Below the pieces are notes generated by a model. The model saw nothing but the letters and a program-made list of their open reading frames with translations, searched no databases and was not told the DNA's origin. Positions 34,322 to 42,728 of a DNA stretch of 64,000 nt are shown here, piece after piece (positions within the stretch are counted from its first letter, which is position 1; the number at the start of each line of letters is the position of its first letter). The position numbers and the translations under genes are program-made. Source of the stretch: DATKPC01 sp035524275 (GTDB taxonomy: Bacteria > Pseudomonadota > Gammaproteobacteria > Burkholderiales > Burkholderiaceae_F); the NCBI GenBank assembly GCA_035524275.1, contig DATKPC010000043.1, positions 1 to 64,000 of the forward strand, written 5' to 3'.

Positions 34322-35263
34322 ATGAGCCTGTCCGAATCCCGAGAACACGCTTCCGGATCCGCGCGTCACTGGGTGATCGTGCGCGAGGACGACCTCGCGC
34401 TGGGGCCGCTGCGCTGGAACGTCTTCACGCGCGCCGGCCAGCTCGTCGCGCCGCGCGGCTACGTCATCGAAAGCGAGACGACGCGCCAGCGACTTGCCGA
34501 AGCCGAACTCGTCCGCATTGCGGATCCGCGCGAAGACGTCGATGCCTCGCGCCGGGTGGACGTCGATGCCTTCGACGCCTCCGAGATGCGCCGCCTCACG
34601 GACCCATTGCGCGAGCTGGCGAGTCCCGTCGAGTCGGCCTTGCTGAGCGTCAAGCTGCCGGGCGATGCGCAGCCGCGCAAGCTGCCGGTCGAATATGCGG
34701 GCAAGGTCGGGCTGTCGTCGCTGATGTTCGTCGCGCCGCAGCTGCCCACCGGAATGACCTGGCGCAACTACGAAGGCTACGAAGTCAGCCTGCGCCTGAT
34801 GAGCGGCCGCGACATCTACGTCTTCGCGTCGTCGATCATGGCTTTCACCGACCGTCCCGTCGGCGTCCTGCACGTCCGCTACCCTGCCGAGGCCGCCTGC
34901 AAGTCGGTCCGCGAGTCGGCGCGCATCAACACGCTGCTGCCAGCGACGCTGCATGTCGGCGGCAACGATCCGATGAAGGGCCTGATACGCGACCTGTCGA
35001 CCTCGGGAGCGGCCGTCGAGACCGCGTTCGTGCTGACGACCGGCACCGAGGTCGGCGTCGAGTTCGAGTTGTTCGTCAGCGGCGCGGCGCGGCGCATCCG
35101 GGTCCCGACGGTCATCCGCAACGTCGGTCGCGGCGGGCGCGGGCGGATGCGATACGGCATGCGGTTCGGCGACATCGCGCCCAACGACCGGGAGCGCCTG
35201 GAACTGGCGCTGAAGGCCTATCTCTACGAACAGGTGATCGAGCGCAAGGCGGCGCTCGACTGA
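34322..35263 (+). CDS. PilZ-domain protein, YcgR-like
   Basis: A 313-aa cytoplasmic protein. The N-terminal half (SVKLPGDAQPRKLPVEYAGK ... YVFASSIMAF) resembles the YcgR N-terminal barrel, and the C-terminal half is a PilZ domain with Arg-x3-Arg in RESAR followed by the DLSTSGAAVE (DxSxxG) motif, the c-di-GMP site. YcgR-like proteins act as effectors of c-di-GMP on motility or envelope functions. ATG at 34322 is preferred; the frame to the left is open but not conserved. A GGDEF-EAL gene and an HD-GYP gene lie in the same window. Confidence 0.85.
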   Translation: MSLSESREHASGSARHWVIVREDDLALGPLRWNVFTRAGQLVAPRGYVIESETTRQRLAEAELVRIADPREDVDASRRVDVDAFDASEMRRLTDPLRELASPVESALLSVKLPGDAQPRKLPVEYAGKVGLSSLMFVAPQLPTGMTWRNYEGYEVSLRLMSGRDIYVFASSIMAFTDRPVGVLHVRYPAEAACKSVRESARINTLLPATLHVGGNDPMKGLIRDLSTSGAAVETAFVLTTGTEVGVEFELFVSGAARRIRVPTVIRNVGRGGRGRMRYGMRFGDIAPNDRERLELALKAYLYEQVIERKAALD

Positions 35264-35335
35264 AGGCCCGCCAGCCCCCGCCCGCAGCGCGAATCATTAA
35301 GATGCGGGAAGTCCGGGCACATGGCGGGAGGCAGC

Positions 35336-36679
35336 ATGCACGACGTCGCGCAGGTCCCAGGGCCGCAGGTCGACGCGGGACACGACGCGCGCCGGCGGGT
35401 CTGGGCGATCATCGGGGGTTCGTCGGGCAACCTCGTCGAGTGGTACGACTTCTACGCCTACTCGTTCACGACGCTGTATTTCGCCGCGGCATTCTTTCCC
35501 GCCGGCGACCAGACGACGCAGCTGCTCAACGCCGCGGGCGTCTTCGCCGCCGGGTTCCTGATGCGGCCGATCGGCAGCTGGCTGTTCGGCCGCGTCGCCG
35601 ACCGGCGCGGAAGGCGGACCTCGATGATGATCGCCGTCCTGATGATGAGCGGCGGTTCACTGCTCGTGGCGGTGCTGCCGACGTACTCGCAGATCGGCGT
35701 CGCCGCGCCGGCGTTGCTGCTGGTCGCCCGCCTGCTGCAGGGCATCTCGGTCGGCGGCGAATACGGCACCAGCGCGACCTACATGAGCGAGGTCGCGATC
35801 GAAGGGCGGCGCGGCTTCTTTGCCTCGTTCCAGTACGTGACGCTGATCGGCGGGCAGCTGCTGGCAGTCCTGGTGCTCGTGGTCCTGCAGCAGTTCCTGA
35901 CGGCCGCGGAGCTCAAGGCCTGGGGTTGGCGAATTCCTTTCGCGATCGGCGCGGTGGCCGCGGTCGTCGCGTTCTTCCTGCGCCGCTCGCTTGCCGAGAC
36001 GACCTCGGCGGCCGTCCGCACGCATCCGCAGTCCGGGACGATCCGCGGCATCCTGCCGCACGCGCGCGCGTTCCTGATCGTCATCGGCTTCACGGCCGGC
36101 GGCTCGCTGATCTTCTACACGTATACGACCTACATGCAGAAGTACCTCGTCAATACCGCCGGCATGAACGCCAGGACCGCGAGCAGCGTGATGACGGCGG
36201 TGCTGCTCTGCTACATGCTGCTGCAGCCGCTGTTCGGCGCGCTGTCCGACCGGATCGGCCGCCGCAATTCGATGATCGCCTTCGGCGTCCTCGCGACGCT
36301 GACGACCGTCCCGGTGATGGGAGCGCTCGCGCAGGTCTCCAATCCCTTTGCCGCGTTCGCGCTCGTGATGCTGGCACTCGCCGGCGTCAGCTTCTACACG
36401 TCGATCAGCGGCCTCGTGAAGGCGGAGCTGTTTCCGATGCACGTGCGGGCGCTGGGCGTCGGCCTGTCCTACGCCATCGCCAACGCGGCGTTCGGCGGTT
36501 CGGCGGAGTATGTCGCGCTGTGGTTCAAGTCGGTCGGGCACGAGTCGGTGTTCCCGTGGTACGTGAGCGGGATCTGCCTGGTCGCGCTTGTCGCGGCCGT
36601 CGCGATGCCGGACTCGCGCCGCCGCAGCGCGCTCACGGCGGAGGAGGCCAAGCTGCTGGAGGCCGGGATGGGCGTCTGA
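35336..36679 (+). CDS. MFS transporter, metabolite:H+ symporter (KgtP-like)
   Basis: A 447-aa transporter with 12 predicted helices. The MHS-family signatures NLVEWYDFYAYS near residue 35, GRVADRRGRRTSM after helix 2 and LLQGISVGGEYG after helix 4 place it among alpha-ketoglutarate/proline/shikimate proton symporters. The substrate is unknown. The start at 35336 has GGGAGG just before it; the ATG at 35321 is an alternative. It ends 10 bases from the end of the convergent tamB gene. Confidence 0.92.
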   Translation: MHDVAQVPGPQVDAGHDARRRVWAIIGGSSGNLVEWYDFYAYSFTTLYFAAAFFPAGDQTTQLLNAAGVFAAGFLMRPIGSWLFGRVADRRGRRTSMMIAVLMMSGGSLLVAVLPTYSQIGVAAPALLLVARLLQGISVGGEYGTSATYMSEVAIEGRRGFFASFQYVTLIGGQLLAVLVLVVLQQFLTAAELKAWGWRIPFAIGAVAAVVAFFLRRSLAETTSAAVRTHPQSGTIRGILPHARAFLIVIGFTAGGSLIFYTYTTYMQKYLVNTAGMNARTASSVMTAVLLCYMLLQPLFGALSDRIGRRNSMIAFGVLATLTTVPVMGALAQVSNPFAAFALVMLALAGVSFYTSISGLVKAELFPMHVRALGVGLSYAIANAAFGGSAEYVALWFKSVGHESVFPWYVSGICLVALVAAVAMPDSRRRSALTAEEAKLLEAGMGV

Positions 36680-36689
36680 GGCCGCGTCC

Positions 36690-39600
36690 TCAATCGAAAC
36701 TCAGCGTGAGGACGAGATCCAGCGCATTCTCCGTGCCGGCGCGCGCAAGTAGGCTCAGTCGCCGCGACAGCTGGTAGCTCACCTGCACCACGCTCGCGAC
36801 GCCGCTGATGCCCTGCTCGTAGCTCACCGTCAGGACGTCGTTGACGCGTTTGCCCAGCGAGACGATCTGCGTCGTCGCGGTCGTCGTCGTCGCATCGCCG
36901 CGCAACGGGCCAGCGACCGATTGCCGCGGCAACAGCGACGGCGTGGACGAGGCGTCGGCGCTCGTCACGTTGACCTGGTCGATCCCCAGTTGCCGCGCGA
37001 GCCGCGTCGGCAGGCCCTCGCCGGCTCCACCGAGAAGCCCCGCCGCCGCCGTCGCGATCGCGACGGTATCGCTGCCGCCCTGGTCCGGCGCGCGGCCGAG
37101 CGCGAGCCAGGACATCGCCTCGTAGTCCGGCAGCGGCGGGTCCGAGTACAGGCGGATCAAAGGGTCCGCCGCGGTGCGTCCTATCGTCACGCCGACCGTC
37201 ACCGGCAGCCCGCGACGCAGCGCGAGGATGTCGAGCCCCGGATTGTCCAGGGGCCCCTGGAAGGTCACGCGCCCGCGCTCGATCTGCAGCTTTTGCCCGA
37301 ATCCTTCGAACGTGCCGTCTTCGGCCGCGACCGATCCGGTCGCGCGGATGACGTCGCCGCCGTCGCTGCGCAGCCGAAGCGCGCCCTCGGCACGCGCCTG
37401 CAGGCCACGCCCGCGAAGGTAGAACGCCGGCCCGAGGTCGATCGCGACATCGAATCCGACGGCGAGGCGGGGAGGCGGCGCCGCCGGCCGCGCGGCGCCC
37501 GATGCCACTTCGACATCGGACGACAACGAGGGGAGGTCCGCGCGCGAGAAGTCGATCGAACCGGCGTCCGCCGCGACGGCGCCTTCGAGGCGCACCCGCT
37601 CCCGCGTCAGCGCGACGTTCGCGCCGCCGCTGGCGACCACCCAGCGATCGGGGCGCTGCAGCAGCGGCAGGTGCCGCGCCTCGACCTGCAGCAGACCGGC
37701 GCCCGACCGCAGGTCGTAGCGGCCGCTCGCGGCCACGTACCCGGCTTCCTCGTGCACGATCGCCGCTTCCGCGCGGCGATCGACCGGGTGCACGCGGACC
37801 GGGCTGACGAAGCGCAGTTCGTCGACCTGGAGCGTCGAACCCTCGAACCTTGCGCGCAGCGTTCCGCCGTCGAGGCGGACGCCCTGGTCGATCCACGCGA
37901 CGCGAAGGTCGCGTCCGTCGATGTCGCCGCGGGCACGCGGCTCGGCCGGCGTGCCGTCGATCTGCACCTGCGCAGCAAGGCGTCCGGCGACCCGGACATT
38001 CGCATGAACGCGCGAGCTCGTCAGCGGCGCCAAGGCCTCGAGCGCCGGAAGGTCGGCGGTGGCGTGCCACGCGAAGGGTCGGTCCATCGCCACGTGCCAG
38101 TCGGTCGCGCCCGGCCCGTGCGCCAGTGCCGCGTGGCCGTCGAGGCGCACGTTGCCGGCGCGCTCGCTGTCGGCGGTGCCGGTCACCTGCAGGTCGCCCG
38201 AATGCAGGTCGGCGTGCAGCCGGAGGTCGCGCAGGCCCAGCGCGCTGGCGGCGTCGAGCCGGCCGGCATAGAGGTCGCCGCTCGTCCTCTCGATGTCGAT
38301 CGAGCCGCCGGCTTGGTCGGTCGATGCGCCGAGCTGGAGGTTCCACCGGCCGGCCAGCGCGAGGTCGGAGTAGCCGCGCGTGACCGCCAGGTTCGGCGGA
38401 TCGCCGCCGCCATCCGGCGCCGCAGCGGCGTCCGACATGTCGATTCTCGGCTTCACGTCGCGGAACGATCCTTCGCTGTGCAGCCCGGCGCTGCCGGCGG
38501 CGAACTCCACGCCGTCGAAGTGCCCGCCCAGCGCGTCGAGCGTTGCGGGGCCGACGGCCCAGCCGCCGCGATCGATCGACAGCGATGCCGGTGCCGCCAG
38601 CCGGATCGGATAGGCGCCGGAGAGTTCCAGTCGCGCCAGTTCCCCGTGCCACGCCGTGCTCCCGATCGGCTCCGCGCCGAGATCCAGGCGCCCGTCGGCG
38701 GCCGCCGACAGCGTCCACCCGCGGTCGGCCGCCTCGATCCGGGCGTGCGTCGAGCCGACCGGACCGGCGTCCTGGGCGATGCGAATCTCCGCGTGCCGGA
38801 TCGAGCGACCCTCGAGCGCGATGTCGTCGGCGGTGATCGATGCGACGAGGCGTGGCCGCGGCAGCGTTCCTTCGAGGACGGCCTGCGCCCTGGCGCGGCC
38901 TTTCAGCGCCGGTGCGAAGTCCTGCAGCGCCGGGACATCGATCGCGAGATCGACCGTCGCGAGCGGCGGCGCCGCGGCGGCCGGCGTGGGATCGCCCGGC
39001 GGAACCGGCGTCGGCCATCGCGTCGATCCGTGCGCCGACAGCGTTGCGGACCCGGCGTGCAGGTCGGCATCGACGGTTGCCAGGCCGTCGGGATCGCTTT
39101 CGCCACGCGCATGGCCGCTCAGCTCGACGCAGCTTGCCGCGCGAACGCAGACGCGGCTCGGTTCCAGTTCCAGGTCCAGCCGGCCCTTGGGCATGCCGCG
39201 AAACGAGCCGTCGAGTTCGAGTCTTCCGCCGAGGTCGCTATGGATTCCGGGCACGAGGCGCGAGGCGTCGAGCGCGTGCGCGGTGGCGGTCAGCGCGAGG
39301 TGCCGGTCCGCGTAGCGCCATGACCCGGCGGCATCGAGCGTGCCGCTGCCGAGCAGCATTCGCGCGCGGTCGATGCGCAGCGCCACGGCGTCGGCCTGAA
39401 GCCTCAACGCGAGTCGGGCGTCGCGGGCCGAGAGATCCGCCTCGGCCGCCAGGTGGTCGCCGTCCTGCCGCAGGACCACTCGCCCGCGGGTCGGCAATGC
39501 CGCAAGGCGCGAATCGAGGGCCGACAGGTCGACGTCCTGCGCGACGAGCGCGGCTTCCAGCGGCGTCGGTACGCCGGCGGCGTACGCGAGCGTGCCGGCA

Positions 39601-40691
39601 AGGCGTCCGCGCAGCGTCGCCGCGCTGCCGATTTCGGCGTCGATCCCGTCGAGCCGGGCCGTCACGCCTGCGGCGCCCGGCCCGGCGGCGAGTGTCGCGG
39701 CCGCGGCGAGCGCACGTACCGGTAGCCGGTCTCGGTCGAACGGACCCGGAGCGCGGTTTTTCAATCGCAGCGGTCCGCGGAGGGTCGCAGCCGTCGCCGC
39801 GGCCTCACCGGGCATCGCGGCCATCGAGAGCTCCGCGTCGACGTCGAGACTCGCGTGCGGGGCGCCTCGCCACCAGTCCGCGGGGTCGAATGCCGCGAGG
39901 TCCACGCGAATCGATCGCCACGGCTGCGCGTGCCGTGGTGCGAGCCGCACGTCGACGCCGCCGCGGGCGCCGCCGCCGGCGAACGCGGCCGCGACCCGGA
40001 GGTCGTCGAGCGAACCGCTCGCGCGAACGTCGGCATGGACGTCGTGGGACCGCAGCGGGGCGGCGAGCGTGAGGCTCGCCGCGACGGCGTACGGCGCCCG
40101 CGCGTCCAGCGAGCCGTCGACCGTGGCCTCCACACCGCCCCAGGCGACGCGGCCGGCGTCGACGCGGATCCCGTCACGGCCGGCCAGGACGTGGCCGGCC
40201 AGTCGATCGAGGACGAGCGGGGCCTCGGTCGCGCCGCCGGTGGCGACTTCGAGCCGCCCGATCGCGAGCGTCCCGGCTTCGATCTCGACGGGCAGCGCAA
40301 CGCTCGCCGGCTCCATGTCCGAGGACGCCGGCGAATGAACGAGGACCGAGACGCGCCGCGCCCGCAGGCTGATTAAACGAATCGCCGCCGGGCGCCACGT
40401 CGTCGCGCCGGTCCGCGCCTCCAGGTCGTCGATTTCGACGCGCATCGAGGGCAGGTCGACGAAGACGCGCGCCGCGCCGAAATCGTCAGCGAGGGTCCCG
40501 CGAGGAGCGTCGATGCGCAGCGTCGCCGGGGCCAGCCGATTCGCGGTCGCGGCGATCGCCCGAAGTCCGGCGGCCGTGTGCAGGAGCGCGATCGTCGCGG
40601 CGCACCCGCCGGCGACGGCGAGCGCCACGCCGGCGAACGCGAGCGCCGTGACGGCACGGAAGCGAGGCGCGGGTCGGGGTTGCGTCGCCAA
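36690..40691 (-). CDS. tamB: Translocation and assembly module inner-membrane protein TamB
   Basis: A 1333-aa protein with an N-terminal signal-anchor (about residues 13-37), a very long beta-rich periplasmic region and the family-defining C-terminal DUF490 domain, ending in LVLTLSFD. In other bacteria TamB spans the periplasm and works with TamA in outer-membrane protein assembly and phospholipid transport. The start is a TTG that directly follows the TGA of tamA (TGATTG), so translation is coupled. The same frame contains DGLA-type repeats typical of AsmA-like proteins. Confidence 0.92.
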   Translation of the reverse strand: MATQPRPAPRFRAVTALAFAGVALAVAGGCAATIALLHTAAGLRAIAATANRLAPATLRIDAPRGTLADDFGAARVFVDLPSMRVEIDDLEARTGATTWRPAAIRLISLRARRVSVLVHSPASSDMEPASVALPVEIEAGTLAIGRLEVATGGATEAPLVLDRLAGHVLAGRDGIRVDAGRVAWGGVEATVDGSLDARAPYAVAASLTLAAPLRSHDVHADVRASGSLDDLRVAAAFAGGGARGGVDVRLAPRHAQPWRSIRVDLAAFDPADWWRGAPHASLDVDAELSMAAMPGEAAATAATLRGPLRLKNRAPGPFDRDRLPVRALAAAATLAAGPGAAGVTARLDGIDAEIGSAATLRGRLAGTLAYAAGVPTPLEAALVAQDVDLSALDSRLAALPTRGRVVLRQDGDHLAAEADLSARDARLALRLQADAVALRIDRARMLLGSGTLDAAGSWRYADRHLALTATAHALDASRLVPGIHSDLGGRLELDGSFRGMPKGRLDLELEPSRVCVRAASCVELSGHARGESDPDGLATVDADLHAGSATLSAHGSTRWPTPVPPGDPTPAAAAPPLATVDLAIDVPALQDFAPALKGRARAQAVLEGTLPRPRLVASITADDIALEGRSIRHAEIRIAQDAGPVGSTHARIEAADRGWTLSAAADGRLDLGAEPIGSTAWHGELARLELSGAYPIRLAAPASLSIDRGGWAVGPATLDALGGHFDGVEFAAGSAGLHSEGSFRDVKPRIDMSDAAAAPDGGGDPPNLAVTRGYSDLALAGRWNLQLGASTDQAGGSIDIERTSGDLYAGRLDAASALGLRDLRLHADLHSGDLQVTGTADSERAGNVRLDGHAALAHGPGATDWHVAMDRPFAWHATADLPALEALAPLTSSRVHANVRVAGRLAAQVQIDGTPAEPRARGDIDGRDLRVAWIDQGVRLDGGTLRARFEGSTLQVDELRFVSPVRVHPVDRRAEAAIVHEEAGYVAASGRYDLRSGAGLLQVEARHLPLLQRPDRWVVASGGANVALTRERVRLEGAVAADAGSIDFSRADLPSLSSDVEVASGAARPAAPPPRLAVGFDVAIDLGPAFYLRGRGLQARAEGALRLRSDGGDVIRATGSVAAEDGTFEGFGQKLQIERGRVTFQGPLDNPGLDILALRRGLPVTVGVTIGRTAADPLIRLYSDPPLPDYEAMSWLALGRAPDQGGSDTVAIATAAAGLLGGAGEGLPTRLARQLGIDQVNVTSADASSTPSLLPRQSVAGPLRGDATTTTATTQIVSLGKRVNDVLTVSYEQGISGVASVVQVSYQLSRRLSLLARAGTENALDLVLTLSFD

Positions 40692-42581
40692 TCAGAACGC
40701 CACGAGAACGGAGAAGTGCAGGCGCCATCGACCCCCGAGCCCGCCCGGAAGGCGGTCGCCGTAGGCGAGATCGAGCGCCAACGGGCCGGCGATCGATCGC
40801 CAGCGCGCGCCGAAGCCGGTTCCGCGACCCCACGCCATGCGCCGGATATCGTCGCCGGCACCGCCGTGATCGTGGAAGACCGCGACGCCCCAGGGCGACC
40901 CGAACCAGTGAACGTATTCGATCGACGCGACCGCGAGGTCCGGGCTGTAGAGCGTCGTGCCGGCGGACTGCAGGCCGAGGGACTGGTAGCCGTAGCCGCG
41001 AACGCTTCCGGAGCCGCCGGCGCGGAACAACAGCGTCGTCGGGACGCGCGAAGCGTCGTCGGAGAAGACGAGACCGAGCTCCGCGCGAAGCAGGAGCTGG
41101 TCGTTCGGCGACAGCGGGACGTAGCGAAGGTAGCGCCCGTAGCCGCGCCAGAACGTGTCGTTGATCAGCGTCGTCAGCGACGCGTGGCTGATGCCGACGT
41201 CGCCTTCGAGCGCCAGCGTGTCGCCGCGGGTCGGGTTCATCGGCTGATCCACGGCGCGCCGCGACCACGCGAGCGACCCGTAGACGACGTCGTTGATCGT
41301 CGTCGTCGGTATGCCGTTCAGCGCTTCGCTTGTCGCTTCGCGTTGTACGTTGACGCCGAACTTCAGCTCGGTGGCGACGCCGCCGCTGTCGTGCGGGTAG
41401 CGCCGGGTGGCGCCGGCGGCGCTGCGATGCGTCGCGACGGCGTTGACGTCGGTGCGTTCGGCGAGGATCCCGACGGAATCGATGCCGCCGTCGGACCGCG
41501 GCGGAAGGTAGATGTCCGCATAGCCGACGCCGCGCGTGTGGTCGACGCCGATGCCCGACTGCAGCGTGTACGGGCGGCCGAACAGCTGCGACTGGCGATA
41601 GGTTGCCTCGGCCTGCGGCCCGACGTTCGTCGAGTAGCCGCCCGCGAGCGCGACCCGCCGGGTCTTGGCTTCCGTGACGTCGACGCGTATCGGCGCGTCC
41701 TGCGCCTGGTCCGGGTCGGTCGCCACGTCGACGAGGACCGTGGCGAAGTAGCCCGACGCCTGCAGCCGCTGCTGGAAATCGAGGAGGCGCGCGGCATCGT
41801 ACGCATCGCCGTCGTGAAACGGGCTGTAGCGCGCGACGAGTTCGCGGTCGTAGCGCCCCAGCCCGTGGATCTCCAGCGCCCCGAGCGTGAAGCGCGGCCC
41901 GCTGTCGATCTCGATCCGCAACCGAACGGCGGCGTCCCCCGCGTCGACGATCGCGCTCGACGCGGTGAGGCGTGCCGCGGCAAAGTCGCGCTGCTGCACG
42001 CGGGCGAGCAGCTTGCGTTTCGCGACCGTCCAGTCGGCATCGCGGAAAGCGTGGCCTCGCGGCAGTTCCCAGGTCCCGCGAAGCTCGTCGACGCGTTGCG
42101 CGTCGGCCGCGATCGGTCCCGCAAAATCGATCGCGACGTCGACGACGCGCGCCTGGCGTCCCGGATCCACGGCCAGAACGTAGCGCGACGATCCGTCGGT
42201 CCTGCGCCGCGTCTCGAAATGCGGCGCGAAATACCCCTCGGTCGACAGGACCTCGGTCGCGGTCTGCTGCAGGCGGCGCAGGACGCGCTCGTCGTCGGCG
42301 GCATCCGGATCGCCGAAGGGTTCGGCGAACTGTTCGGCGTCCGCGACGCGGGCGAGCAGCGGCGCAAGGTCCTTGGGTCCGCCGGGCGCCAGCTCGAAGC
42401 GCGCCAGCACGGGCGCCGGCGCCGCGGCGGCGCCGGCTGAGGCAGCCACGGCCAGGGTCGCGACCAGCGCGCCCAGGACAAGGCGCGCGACCGCTCGATC
42501 GGCAGGGAAACGCACGCCGCCGATTCTATCGATCGGGTCGGGCCGCGGGCGTGATCGCGGCGTGCCGGCGCGACGCGCCAC
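40692..42581 (-). CDS. tamA: Translocation and assembly module outer-membrane protein TamA
   Basis: A 629-aa Omp85-family protein. A signal peptide (hydrophobic stretch about residues 32-53) is preceded by a long basic N-terminus, so a downstream start near residue 23 is possible. POTRA domains occupy about 60-290 (for example DGDAYDAARLLDFQQRLQASGYF) and the rest is a 16-strand barrel with the VRGYGYQSLG motif of the family. It should form the outer-membrane half of the TAM complex with TamB encoded immediately after it. Confidence 0.92.
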   Translation of the reverse strand: MARRAGTPRSRPRPDPIDRIGGVRFPADRAVARLVLGALVATLAVAASAGAAAAPAPVLARFELAPGGPKDLAPLLARVADAEQFAEPFGDPDAADDERVLRRLQQTATEVLSTEGYFAPHFETRRRTDGSSRYVLAVDPGRQARVVDVAIDFAGPIAADAQRVDELRGTWELPRGHAFRDADWTVAKRKLLARVQQRDFAAARLTASSAIVDAGDAAVRLRIEIDSGPRFTLGALEIHGLGRYDRELVARYSPFHDGDAYDAARLLDFQQRLQASGYFATVLVDVATDPDQAQDAPIRVDVTEAKTRRVALAGGYSTNVGPQAEATYRQSQLFGRPYTLQSGIGVDHTRGVGYADIYLPPRSDGGIDSVGILAERTDVNAVATHRSAAGATRRYPHDSGGVATELKFGVNVQREATSEALNGIPTTTINDVVYGSLAWSRRAVDQPMNPTRGDTLALEGDVGISHASLTTLINDTFWRGYGRYLRYVPLSPNDQLLLRAELGLVFSDDASRVPTTLLFRAGGSGSVRGYGYQSLGLQSAGTTLYSPDLAVASIEYVHWFGSPWGVAVFHDHGGAGDDIRRMAWGRGTGFGARWRSIAGPLALDLAYGDRLPGGLGGRWRLHFSVLVAF

Positions 42582-42602
42582 CGCGCGCGTTCGTCGGTGT
42601 GC

Positions 42603-42728
42603 CTACAGCACGGTCGTGCTCGTGCCGTGGAACCGGATCACGATGTGCTTACCGGTGAAGGAGTGGTAGGCGACGTAGCCGAACAGCGCCACGAGCGCGA
42701 TCACGATCGGAACGAACAGGCGTTTCAT
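42603..42728 (-). CDS. 41-aa single-pass membrane protein coupled to the regulator gene
   Basis: A short gene with GCGGAGGT five bases before its ATG; the ATG overlaps the TGA of the large regulator gene as ATGA. The product has one hydrophobic helix (LFVPIVIALVALFGYVAY, residues 4-21) and a basic C-terminal tail, FTGKHIVIRFHGTSTTVL. It has no recognised family. The strong ribosome-binding site, coupling and lack of a better alternative support it as a real gene, perhaps a small membrane partner of the regulator. Confidence 0.65.
   Translation of the reverse strand: MKRLFVPIVIALVALFGYVAYHSFTGKHIVIRFHGTSTTVL

Noticed and set aside
36921..39323. An 800-codon open frame opposite tamB
   Set aside because: Shadow frame; tamB has the C-terminal signature of the family and is adjacent to tamA.
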